Assembly (NCBI RefSeq): GCF_001625215.2
Contig: NC_030387.2
Coordinates: 37,905,606 to 37,969,605 of the forward strand
Direction of reading: 5' to 3'
DNA from: Daucus carota subsp. sativus
Lineage: Eukaryota > Streptophyta > Magnoliopsida > Apiales > Apiaceae
DNA length: 64,000 bases
Each line of letters begins with the position of its first letter. Positions within the stretch are counted from its first letter, which is position 1. The position numbers and the translations under genes were made by a program. The notes beneath the pieces were generated by a model, which worked only from the letters and a program-made list of their open reading frames with translations, did not search any database and was not told the origin of the DNA. This document shows positions 1-10,647 of the stretch, one piece after another.

Positions 1-76
1 CTACATAATTAATAGAAGAATTTGAATACAAACGAAAGGTTTAAAATTATGGGAAGGTGGGAAAAATGCAGTATAC

Positions 77-3000
77 CGTTCTGAGTTATCCGCTTGTCCT
101 TCCCAAGGTTTAACGAAATCATCTTCCTCAAACACAAAGCCTGAGATTACCACTTCAACTGCCAGCCTCTGACAGAAGAAGGATTGGCAACAACAAATTC
201 AAATATATATTTCCAAAGATATGTAGTAGATAATGATGTATGGGAATTGGGAAAGATATATAAAACAACCATGCAAGAATGTTAAAACACTTGCAATATC
301 AATCTCCCCCAAACAATCACAAGACACTCTTATTCACACCCTACCCAAAAAAATTGTTTACATCATAAACTTGGGAGGACTCTATATATAGTGGAAGCCC
401 AAAAATTATGGTAATATAGTTATACTCACGCCTTTTTTACGATTTTCTCCTACAACTTTGAACTCAAACTCATCGATGCTTCCCGTTCTCCTTGCCATTT
501 TTGCCCCGGATAGTCCCGCTCCAGCAGCTAGGTTGATCAAGTTAAGTGTTAGCACAGATTTTATAAGCAACAGTTAGGGGTGTAAAACATAATAATTTCA
601 TTTCACTAATGTTAGCATCTACAAACAATTAATTCCTCATATGTTGTGCTGATATGAAAATAAATCAAGGACTTGCTTCAAAGCATCATAGGACCAACTG
701 TTATCTCTACTTTAAAGTGAGTGAAACGTCTATCTAGTACATCCTACACCAACTAGAATATGGTTAACATGTAGTCCTGTACCAATCACCTAAGAGTGCA
801 TGAAACATCACTAAAAATAAAGGGCAGAACCACAGAGTATAATATCCGCTACCGGTTTCACTCTCCTACTAGGATCCAAACTGGGCTATCAGAATAAAAA
901 CATCTAGGAGAACGTTTTAAAGAAAAACAGTTCCTATACTCACAGTGGAATTTGATCTGCAATGAACAGGTTATAATTCTCACCTCCAAATGATGCAGCA
1001 ACTGCAACAGAACCTGCAACACTTCCTGCAGCAGTAGCGGCAGCAGCAAAGCCGCTTGCTCCAATTACGGGGATCATAGTACCCAGCGTAGGTGCTAGAG
1101 CACCAAATCCAGCAGCAATTGCTGGAGCTGCTAAACCTGTTAAAGAACGTGTAAGCTGATAATGAAAATCAATCATTTCATTGTAGGCATCATGCTGAAA
1201 ATATACCAGATAATCCTCAGAAATAGAGACTATACCACCAGTTATCGCCATTAAGGTTCCTCCTGTTAACGCGGCTGCACCAATGATACCTCCACGCCTC
1301 CACTTAGCCCATCTACTTTGTGAAGAATCTGCTTCTTGTTGCTTACTGTTTCTCTCTTTTAATATGGCCATTGCTGAGCTAGCAACTATGGTCTCAATAG
1401 CTTCCTAAAAAGGAGAAAGCATCATAAAAAAATATTACTATTAGATCTTGTATAACCAGCTCAAGTCCAAGTAGGGGTGTAAACAAACCAAACTATTCGT
1501 GAGCTACTCGAGTTCGGCTCGGAAAATATTCGAATTTGATTCGGTAATAATCGAGCCGAGCTCGAGCTCGAGCTATTTGGATGTTTTACCGAGCCGAGCT
1601 CAAGCTTCAAATTACTCGGCTCGTAAGGTTCGCGAGCCTTATCGAGCCTCTATTATTTTTTTAATTTTTAATATAAATATATTTTTACAAATATATATAT
1701 ATAATAATTTATTTATAATTTATATATTTAATCGAATCGAACTCGAGTCGAACCGATCATATTTCGAGTTTTTGTCAATATTTGGTGACTCGATTCGAGC
1801 TTTCGAGCCGAACTCGAGCCTATCGAACTATTTACGAGCCGAGCTTCGAACTTGAAATTAAAGGCTCGGTCGAACTCGAGCTCGAGCTCGAGCCCCGAAC
1901 ATTTCAGTCGAGCTCGAGCCGAGCCTGACAATGTTCGACTCGGCTCGGCTCGTTTACACCCCTGAGTCCAACTATCAAGATAGTGATGGGGATACAGGGA
2001 TGGAATTAGGGTTTAGGGTAGAAAACTCTTGCATAGATATCTGAAAACATAACAATCAATACTTAAAATGATCGACTCTAATAATTTAGATCACCATAGC
2101 CTTACATATAATAATCTACTTTTCATATAAAACGAAAACTCTCAATTATATATATCCCAAATTTAAAAGATAACAATTATCATTTGAAGTTTCCAACTAC
2201 TTGGGCTTCCAGAACTTTTTATATTGTTCCTAGATAGTCTCTTTAGGCCTTTGAACTAGTTGTCCCTTTATCAGACAACACAGACTGCCATTTCAAGAAT
2301 ACAGATTGCGATATTAATGAAAAAAAATACTAATATAGTACACGTTGCCAAGCACTTTTTCAACAGTGAATTTCACAACTAAAAAACAACAGGTTTAAGA
2401 GGAAAATTTGAGATAATGACATAATTCTCAAGGTTTGCAGAAAGGCAAAACAAACATCGTCTCATATGAGCCAATACTCATAAGTTAAGCCAATACTGAA
2501 TCCTCTTATTAGATATTTAGATTCTTCAGTAATGTAAGAGACTCTTAGGCAAGCGTCAGGACATTTTTTCAGTAGTTTGATATTTGTTTAGTTAACAAAA
2601 TACTTTAAAAGGTGTAGTGTGCAGATTACTCTTTAAAAATGTATTAATTTGCATTTGTTTTTCTTTTAAATGTGGAAACTTCAGATCCTCAATTTGTGAG
2701 ATCTGCCAAACTGCCAGTTTCCCAGTTGTCAAATCTCTGTATAACAATCCGAATTTCCCGAGTTAAATCCTCGATACTTAGAAAGCTCACAAAGGACAGA
2801 CATATTCAGGCATTACTTGATTGGAATCAAGGTTTATAGTTTAGTAATAAGTCTCAAATTAGAACTCATTACAGCACCAAAAACAATTAGACAGATAATG
2901 TCATCAAAGACTTGAAATTATAGTTTACTGGGAGATAGCATGTAAGAAAGGGACACAATCGAATTTTACGAAATACAAAAACCAATATATAAAACTTGGT

Positions 3001-5041
3001 ACGACAAGTGAATAATTATGAGAAACTAACCATCTTTATCCACTCAATATCAAACCAAGTTGACAGCAATCGCAAAGCCACACGGTGACGAGCGTCATAA
3101 TCATTCTTTCGGCGTTTTGCTGTGTTGTCAAGTTCAGGTGTTTTTGCCAAACAAGCTGTGAGGAGTTCAAACAGAACTGCCACCTTCCTCTTATCATCAA
3201 GCAAGGTTAACTCTTCAAAGGGTTTTGTATCACATTTCCTGCCAGACCCAACAGATGGCTCTGCCATAATAGATCTTTTACCTGATGTATCCTGCTCATC
3301 AGTTTCACGGTCATCATCTTTCTTCTCATCAGTTTCATGGTCATCAACTTTCTTCTCATCAGTTTCATGGTCATTATCTTTCTTCTCATCAGTTTCACGG
3401 TCCTCATCTTTCACTTCAGGCTGTGGTTGAGCGGCACTTGACAATATCTCCCGCCATTCTTGTTCGTATGCACGATGTTTTTTCTTATGATAAGCGAATT
3501 CCTCTGAAGGGTCCATGGTTGCTGCCATACTACTAACAGCATTTGACAATCCGTGCTCCTGATCCTTCATTTCTGAAGAAGTCTCACTACTATCTTCAGC
3601 AAGCAATCTTATGAACTGTTATCATATATATATATACACAACTTATTAACCATAAACAACACCAAATGCATAATCACTGTTAATGATTATGACAAAAGAA
3701 CACATTACCCAAATTCATTGTCTATCACGAGAAGCAAAAAGTATACTAACTTTCCTACATTTATAACACTCAGTTTCTCTATTTTTCAGTAAAAAAACCA
3801 TTTCTCATTTGACATTAACATTCTATCAAACCTAAAAAGGATGACGAAACAGTTTCTGCAGCAGTAAGGATGTGATGGACATACAGCTCCAACGTGATGA
3901 GTCCCAGAGGGCGATCCTGCAGTTTCCTCAAGTCCAGGCCAGGCTTGATCATTAATTTCTAAGAAACTGATCACAAAAACATCACTAAATCAGAACACAT
4001 TTTCTCTGCAACATCTGGATAAAATTTCTCAAATTAAACATACGATTCAACTCAAAACCCTAACATAACTCTAAAATTAACCAAAACAAGGTCATACAAA
4101 GTCAGCGAGTAATCCAATTTCTAGTTAACATAATAAAACTACTGTGAACACATTCTCAATCAAAATTGCATACAAACACATCATACAACTGATCACAAAA
4201 CATTATTAAATCAACATACGTTTAACAAATAGCTAGTATCAAAGAAACAATTCAACTCAAAACCCTAACATAACTTCAAAATCAACCAAATAACATCATA
4301 CAAACTCAACTAGTAATACAATCCAAGCTAACAAAATAAAAACTACTGAAGACTTTCTATCAAGATTTGCGCGCACGGACATATCAAAAAAACTGATCAC
4401 GAAGACATTATTAAATCAAACCACATTTTGATAAATAGCTAGTATCAAACAAACAATTCAACTCAAAACCCTAACATAATTTCAAATATAGGCGAATAAC
4501 ATCATACAAAGCCGAAGAGCAACATAATTCCAAGCTAACATAATAAAAACTACTGTCAACACATTCTCATATAGAGATAGAGATAGCAAGGGAGAGGGAG
4601 GGGAGGGGGAGAGAGAGAGGGGGGGAGGGAGAGAGAGAGAGAGAGAGGGAAGGGAGGGGGAGAGAGAGAGAGAGACGGAGAGAGAGAGAGGGAGGGAGAG
4701 GGAGAGAGAGAGAGAGAGAGAAGGGGGAGAGGGAGGGGGGAGGGAGAGAGAAGGAGAGAGAGGGAGGGAAGGAGAGGGAGAGAGAGAGGGAGAGAGATTG
4801 ATCTATGAAATGAGGACCTAAAAACAGGGCGGAGGAGACCAGAGGTCTGATGGATCCAAAGCTCAGGGTCAGCGGAGACTGAATAAGGCGTCCTGCTGTC
4901 ACCGCCGTCCAATTCATCCTCATCTTCATCGAAAATCGAGGCGAGAGGGCGAGTCTGGTGTGTTTGAGCTTTGTGTAAAGCCAGACCAAACAGAGCTCCC
5001 GCTGCGTATTTCTGAGTCGGTGTTAAGATCGCTGAAACCAT
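77..5041 (-). CDS. DUF726 / TMCO4-like transmembrane hydrolase, 5' part (runs off left edge)
   Basis: Exons in transcript order: 4818-5041, 3885-3966, 3031-3615, 984-1404, 430-527, 77-168; a donor after 77 shows that more exons lie beyond the window. All junctions are GT-AG and phases agree. The start is the ATG at 5041, giving MVSAILTPTQKYAAGALFGL. The third exon encodes a charged region with a four-copy acidic repeat (about residues 172-212). The fourth encodes a hydrophobic Ala/Gly-rich segment (around AAPAIAAGFGALAPTLG) ending in AAGAGLSGAKMARRTGS, after which come FKVVGENRKKG and LAVEVVISGFVF. These are landmarks of the DUF726 family (TMCO4 in animals, At4g36210 in Arabidopsis), predicted membrane-anchored alpha/beta-hydrolase-like proteins of uncertain function. 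The catalytic part lies mostly outside the window. Intron 1 is filled by a CT-rich microsatellite and intron 3 carries a hAT MITE. Family assignment is confident; biochemical role is unknown. Confidence 0.9.
1472..1964. mobile_element. hAT-type foldback MITE (copy 1)
   Basis: The ends are TAGGGGTGTAAAC and its inverse GTTTACACCCCTG. Both subterminal regions are dense in CGAGCTCG / GGCTCGG words, so the element can fold on itself. The flanks AGTCCAAG and AGTCCAAC form an 8-bp target duplication with one mismatch, as expected for hAT transposition. It lies in intron 3 of the DUF726 gene. ORFs inside it are low-complexity Ser/Arg/Glu translations and are not genes. Confidence 0.75.
3295..3414 (-). 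repeat. 30-bp coding minisatellite, four copies
   Basis: Four tandem copies of a 30-bp unit (starting ctcatcagtttcacggtcat on the plus strand) lie inside exon 3 of the DUF726 gene. They encode a 10-residue acidic unit around (R/H)ETDEKK. Because the unit length is a multiple of three, copy changes keep the frame. The few differences between copies suggest recent slippage. Confidence 0.9.
4576..4799. repeat. GA/CT-rich microsatellite in intron 1 of the DUF726 gene
   Basis: About 220 bp of interrupted (GA)n/(GGGA)n on the plus strand, read as CT-rich in the gene's orientation. It starts within 20 nt of the intron 1 donor (4817). The long Ser/Leu/Pro ORFs that cross it are translated simple sequence, not exons. 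Confidence 0.95.
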
Positions 5042-5210
5042 TGATTCATGTGTGTATGTGTATGCATGTGATTTATATGACAACAACAATGCAGTATGCT
5101 TACTGAATTGTGAAGATTTGAAGGCATCGATGATGATCGATTATTAACAGGACAAGTGTGTTGTGTAGTATTCGTATTTTCATATTCAAATGGTGGTGCT
5201 GGGGATTGTG

Positions 5211-5437
5211 GGGCTGTTTGGTAAGCAGAATCAATTTCTGCTTCTGGCTTCCGCTTTTCTTAATCCGTTTGTGTAAAGAAGTAGAAGCACTTTTAAGAAG
5301 CTGAGAATGCTAGCTTCTGTCTCAAAGCTTCTGCTTCTTTTCCAAACACTTTATTAACTTATTTATTTCTCACTTCTACTCCACTTCTTTACTTTAAGCA
5401 TGGAATCACTTTTTTTAAGCTTGGCCAAACGGCACCT
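5211..5437. mobile_element. Probable MITE with CTGTTTGG termini
   Basis: The left end GGGGCTGTTTGGTAAGC and the inverse of the right end, GGTGCCGTTTGGCCAAGC, are imperfect inverted repeats around an AGAAGC-rich interior. This is a common plant MITE arrangement. No clear target duplication was found, partly because the right end sits in a 56-bp tandem duplication. Confidence 0.5.
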
Positions 5438-5517
5438 GTATACACGAGCTATGTTTTGTGTTCACTTTTTTTAAGCTTGGCCAAACGGCACCTGTATACA
5501 CGAGCTATGTTTTGTGT
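5406..5517. repeat. 56-bp exact tandem duplication
   Basis: The block at 5406-5461 (starting tcactttttttaagcttggc) is repeated immediately at 5462-5517, apparently without change. It overlaps the right end of the neighbouring MITE-like element and lies between the DUF726 start and the tRNA gene. Confidence 0.95.
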
Positions 5518-5978
5518 TCTGTTTTACAAGGATCTGTTTGGCTTTTTTACATTCCCTGCATAAATTTATCTTGAAATAATAATTAAAAGAAATCATGATT
5601 TTTACGACATTCTTTTACAAGAATACTCTTTTTAAATAAACGATAAAAATATCATTCTATTTTCATTTTGAAAATGAATAACGTGATATATTCATATTTG
5701 ATACCTCTTAGCTACGGATTATTGATTATTGATTATTCAGTAATATATGTCCAAATAAAGGAAAATATCTTGTATGATAAAAAATTTAGGATAATAAAAA
5801 ATGAAATTTTGAGAAGAATATCCATCCTAAGAATAGGCAGAGCATCGTCATTGTCATTGATAAATACCACTGTTTAGATTTCCAAAAAGTTGCTCAAACT
5901 GATTTGTTATTTTATACTTGCTTTCGAATTTTTTTGGAGAGAAAGCAAGTGAATGTAAGTGAAAGCAACTTTTGGACT

Positions 5979-6161
5979 GAAAGTTTTGGAGTGGAATTGT
6001 ACTATATTTGCACTCACATTCACTTGCTTTCGTCCTTTTAAAAAATTCAGGAGTACGAATAAAAGGGAAGGTTTGGAGTGAAAGTTTTGGAGTGGAATTG
6101 TATTATATTTGCACTCACATTCACTTGCTTTCGTCCTTTTAAAAAATTCAAGAGTACGAAT
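5979..6161. repeat. Two 82-bp direct repeats with 101-bp period
   Basis: The block starting gaaagttttggagtggaatt occurs at 5979-6060 and again at 6080-6161 with only a few differences. Each copy contains CACTCACATTCACTTGCTTTCG, and the inverse of part of this (AAAGCAAGTGAATGTAAGTG) lies just upstream at 5942-5961. A hairpin-forming element that was later duplicated is a possible origin. No protein is evident. Confidence 0.9.
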
Positions 6162-6282
6162 AGAATTGAAGGTTTGATAACTTTATTTTCTCTTCATTTG
6201 ATTAGTTGCTTTCCTCCCTATTTAAAACTCGGGAGCAAGGTAAATCATACGGTATGCTTTTCCAAAAGAAAAAAAAAATAGT

Positions 6283-6289
6283 AAAAAAA
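6283..6289 (-). terminator. Pol III T-run terminator of tRNA-Glu
   Basis: Seven consecutive T on the minus strand, four nt after the end of the tRNA, match the usual RNA polymerase III stop. Confidence 0.8.
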
Positions 6290-6293
6290 GACT

Positions 6294-6365
6294 TCCGTTG
6301 CCGGGACTTGAACCCGGGTCTCTCGGGTGAGAGCCGAGTATCCTGACCAACTAGACTACAACGGA
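6294..6365 (-). tRNA. tRNA-Glu (anticodon CTC)
   Basis: The minus strand reads as a full 72-nt cloverleaf. The acceptor arms TCCGTTG and CAACGGA pair, the D arm is around TAGTCTAGTTGGTCAGGATA, the anticodon loop is CTCTCAC with anticodon CTC, and the T arm is CCCGGGTTCAAGTCCCGG. There is no intron and no encoded CCA. It decodes GAG. A run of seven T (plus positions 6289 down to 6283) follows the 3' end as a Pol III terminator. The short ORF overlapping it on the same strand is a shadow. Confidence 0.97.
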
Positions 6366-6886
6366 TCGTGTCAGTACTTGTCAAAAAATCCTATAAATCA
6401 CAATCTTCGTACAGGGTTTTAGCAAGAGAAGAGCCCAGAGATAGAAGAAGAGACAAAGCAAGAAAAAACGAAGCCCCTTTGCTCACACTTCTGGGTCCTC
6501 ACTTTGCAGCTATCCATTGAAGAACACGCCTTGCAAATCTTCAATTTCACAACCCTTTTGCTCCCAGGTTTCTCCTATGCCACTATATATGTATATGTGT
6601 AAATAATAATTACTTGCTATTTTATTAAATAAATGATTGAGATAATAATCTTGGTTTCACTTAAATTGCAAGATTAGTGGCTTTTAAGTTACTTTTTTAG
6701 ATAAATTGGTGGTAAGCAGAAAGATTAGTGCTTTTGGTTAATGGGTATTTGGTAATCTTGGATTGCTATGGTGTTGTTATGAAGATGATATTTCGGTTAT
6801 GTATTGAGGGTTTATTTCTGTACCCTTTTCTTGAAATTTGAATTTGCTGATGGGGGTTAAATTTTGTGCTGTTGTTGATGTAAAGC

Positions 6887-8856
6887 ATGAATCTTTCTGG
6901 GTTAACTGGAAGCCCTTCAATTAATGTGCTACCGAAAGGTCAAGGATCTCTTTCGAAAAAAGTTTTGGTTTTCAACAATTTCGGGAAATTTGGGGAGTTA
7001 TTTCAGCTACCTAGGTATGTACTCCGGTGTTTCGGCTAGATAAGGTTTAGTTTGTGGCTTTTATTGTAGTTGTTTATAATGTTTAATTGTGGTGTAGGAG
7101 AAGTAATTGGGCCGGTTCTGCTCAGAGATGTGTAGTGCGAAGAACTCCTTTGTTAAGATGTGCCATGGATGCTTCTTATGGCAATTCTTCAGATGACTCG
7201 GCTGGTAATGCTCGTCTATTTTGTGATATATTTGTTACTGTTAATAGTCCTCGACTCCTCGTGTATTAATATTACCTGGAAAGGATTTGCGATGAACAAA
7301 CTGTTCTGTTGGAAAAAATGACAGTTCCAGTTCTTTATTTGTTGCACTAGTATATTGGACATGAAGAACATAAACCACAGTTCTTTGTATATTTAATAAC
7401 TGAAGAGATCCTTATTCTGCTTGGTTTTTAATTTAAATACAGTCTATCTGCAAAATGTTTTGAAGTACAGTTGAACACAGTCCTGTCATTTTTATGTACA
7501 AGCTAGACTAGCCTTTTCCAGGCATAGATTCACTTAGTTCCCATATGTTTAGGATCAAAACTATTAACTGCGGCGACAATGTCTGCTTCAAGTTATAGGA
7601 AAAAGGAAATTTTTTGACTTGGTAAAAGTGTTATGCTAAGTATATTAGTGATGATATAGCCGTTTTTATAATTGAATTACACGTTTAATCTCTTATTGTG
7701 CTGAATTAGAATTTTGCACAATTATGCAGTGGGGAATCAGAGTTGTTCTCAGTTTGTTTATTGTTTTGTTGTCCCACTTTCTATAGTTATATTTCCTATT
7801 GGTTGCCCAAGCTTTACCCTGAGTATTCTAGGTTCATTTCTAATGACCATAGTTGAGTTGCTATAAGGACCTGCATTGAGTTTATTATCATATGACAATT
7901 TGGCATATGAATCTTTAGGTTGATTGTTAATGCCTATAGCCGAGTTCTAATAATGACCTGCATTGAGTTTTGCGACATATGGTAACTTGACATTTGTATC
8001 CATAAGATTGAAACTAAACTCAGTTGTTTGATCAAGTACAGATATATTTCCGAGAATTAATGTAAGAGACCCATACAAGAGACTTGGGATTAGCAGGGAA
8101 GCATCAGAAGATGAAATTCAAGGTGCTAGAAATTTCTTGGTTCAAAGATATATTGGTCATAAACCGAGCATAGATGCAATTGAATCAGCCCACGACAAAA
8201 TAATCATGCAGCAATTCTACGACAGGAAGAACCCGAAGATCAACATTAAGAAAAAGGTTGGGGAGGTTACTCAGTCTAAGGTTATGCTGGCTATCACAAG
8301 TAGATTCAGAACTCCATCTACAAATTTCATTGTAAAGACTTCCATTGCTTTCGTGGTACTGGGCGTACTTACTGTACTTTTCCCAACTGAAGAAGGACCA
8401 ACCCTTCAAGTAGCCGTTTCCCTGATAGCTACAATGTACTTCATTCATGATCGGTTAAAAAACAAGCTTAGAGCTTTTCTCTACGGGTACGTGATTGTTC
8501 TGTTTGATCATATATTGAACATTTAGTCTGCCAATAGTGAGTGTGATAAAAATTAGTATGCATGCATGCTTTCCAACAAAATATAAACGTTTCAGAGCAA
8601 AGTAGCATTAGTGTATTCCTCATATTAGATCCTACTTATATGACAATATACATGGTTTCACTAAAGTCACAGATGATCTCACCTTTATGTGCAACTACGC
8701 TGCAGGGCTGGAACATTCATTCTCTCGTGGCTAGTGGGAACTTTTCTGATGGTGTCTGTGATTCCACCTATAATTAAAGGTCGCAGAAGTTTAGAAGTGA
8801 CAACATCCTTGATTAGTTATGTGCTTCTCTGGGTCTCTTCTACCTATCTTAGATAG
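6887..8856 (+). CDS. Plastid CPP1-like protein (DUF3353, J-like domain)
   Basis: Exons 6887-7014, 7098-7204, 8042-8486 and 8706-8856 join in phase to 276 residues ending SSTYLR. A 5'-UTR intron (about 6568-6885) is likely, with transcription starting near 6420. The first ~70 residues are Ser/Arg-rich and suit a plastid transit peptide. A J-like region follows (DPYKRLGISREASEDEIQGA, from about residue 87) without the HPD motif. Four hydrophobic segments lie near 173-193, 201-220, 228-248 and 259-276. The motif FPTEEGPTLQV and the tail are typical of the family that includes Arabidopsis CPP1/CDF1 (chaperone of protochlorophyllide oxidoreductase) and At3g51140. I think it is nearer the second, but this needs a tree. 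It likely sits in plastid membranes as a chaperone-like factor. Confidence 0.93.
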
Positions 8857-10550
8857 GTAGTGCCAGAGAGTTTTTGTGTAAGTTCCCGTTACATCAAAGA
8901 GTAAACTCCCAATCTCTTACTCAGGCATTTTGGTATATCTCAATTTAGATCACACATTTTTTACTTCTACTTTTTGGTAATGGAGATTTAGTTAAAAGGT
9001 CATGTCTTAAGTTCCATGCATAGATTATGGAATCAGAATTATCAGAGTGGCTGTTTGATGCTCTGAATTGAGACCATCATGTTAACCCCGCTGAAAGGGT
9101 TTTGGAATGTAGACTAAAAGACCTTATCATTTGCGAATGGAATTTATATTTCTTGTGTTTCTAGGAATTCCCCGCTCTAGAAGTTTATTATAAAGAAATC
9201 AATATTCTTATTTCTTACCAAGTTCCTTGAATTGACTGTATATTTTATAAAATATCTTGTGTGAGGTTAAAAGAAATCCCGGGTCACAAACACATCCAGA
9301 TATATATTTATGAGAGCGCTATATTTATGCTCTTTGCTTAACTCATAGTTGGTTTGAGGAACAATATCTAAAGGTGTTACACAACTTGCAAAATGGGGTG
9401 ACTTGTATGTCTGTGTGGTTCAATACAACTTTTCTAGAATGTTATGAGCTTATATTGAACTGAAATACCAGTTTTGGTTTATTATGACGTCGTCTTGTTC
9501 TGAATCTTTTGCCATATATTTGGTAGAGTTTTGCGCTTTCAAGAAACAGCGTGTAGTGTAGCGTTTCTGAAAGAAAGATCTTTTCCAGAGCTGTTGGTGC
9601 AGTGGACAAATTTTAGGTGTGTTTTAGCTAGACCCTTCTCCTCGTGTGAAAAGATCATCATACGGGGCAAAAAAACATGCTGAAGAGAAGCCATTCTGCA
9701 ACAATTGAATGCCCTTTTGTTTGTTGCTAATCTAATCCAACGCTCTTTGTTGTTCCATAGATCTCTATTCTTAAGAATCAATCTGTTTAAATACTACTGC
9801 TAGAATAAATTTTCTACTACAACTTGCAGAATTTCAGAGAAGTCCGAGTCCACATGAAAAGTAACCAAATGTTAGAAAGACGCAATTGAAACATAAACTT
9901 TGAGCCACCTTTGACCTTACTATACTCTATTGAGGTCCAAATTTAACTGGCACAAAATGTCATATTCTGTCTTTTTATGTTAGCAAAAAAATATAGTACC
10001 ATAAATCTGGTTTTTTCTGTCTTTTTCCCTTCAAATTGTTAAATAGTGTAGAAAAAACACAGCAATCAAATGTTTGCGGTTGCCCGTGTTCTAAAGATCC
10101 CTGCTTTATTTAAAAATTAACTATTAATCTCACAAAAATATTTTACCCATTCACTGATTACCCTTCAGTTGATTGAAAATTCTTGATTTGTCGAATTTTT
10201 TTTGAGAAAATCTCTAATAAATTCATGTCAACCGATTAATTACGATTCTTGATTTCTGTGGCCATGCGGGTTGCAGAACCGAGGACAGAAAATTGAAACT
10301 GGTGAAAGGTCAGACATGCCAATCTAACCTGTTTTTTGGTTAACTTCCGTTCAGTGGGACCGGAAAAAGGAGTCGGGTCCTGAGGTACTACCAGCAGTGA
10401 AAAAATATATATATATAAGAATCAAGCCTAACAAGGAAAGCATATAAATATTTATTCCTGAAAAGATATTCTATAAAATAAATTATCTAACAAGTTGATT
10501 GGCCAGTTTATACTAGCCTCAGGAGAGATATCTGCAATGCAGCATGAAGC
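8857..10550. other. Intergenic region between the CPP1-like and aldolase genes
   Basis: The first few hundred bases are presumably 3' UTR of the CPP1-like gene. The rest is AT-rich unique sequence. The 80-codon minus-strand ORF near 9539-9781 has no recognisable domain, no family resemblance and no exon-like context. I see no RNA gene or recognised transposon end here. Confidence 0.6.
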
Positions 10551-10558
10551 TATAAATA
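10551..10558 (+). promoter_or_regulatory. TATA box of the aldolase gene
   Basis: TATAAATA lies 90 bp upstream of the aldolase ATG, a normal distance for a plant promoter with a ~60-nt leader. Just upstream, AGGAGAGATATCTGC contains AGATATCT, similar to evening-element and light-response words. That regulatory reading is inference only. Confidence 0.65.
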
Positions 10559-10647
10559 CAGCCATCCAATAAAACAAGGGGTGGTGATCATTTTAACATA
10601 AAAGGTTGCCAACTGATTTGCTAGAAAGATAGAAAGTAGAACTTAAA

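Noticed and set aside
1499..1931. 118- and 67-codon ORFs on both strands near 1.5-1.9 kb
   Set aside because: Both lie inside the foldback hAT MITE and translate its GAGCTCG repeats.
4556..5089. Long Ser/Leu/Pro-rich ORFs on the minus strand
   Set aside because: They are the first DUF726 exon read through its donor into a CT-rich microsatellite.
6202..6384. 60-codon minus ORF
   Set aside because: It overlaps the tRNA-Glu gene and has no protein features.
9539..9781. 80-codon minus ORF in the gap between CPP1-like and aldolase genes
   Set aside because: No recognisable motif, no splice-linked partners and no codon bias suggesting a gene.
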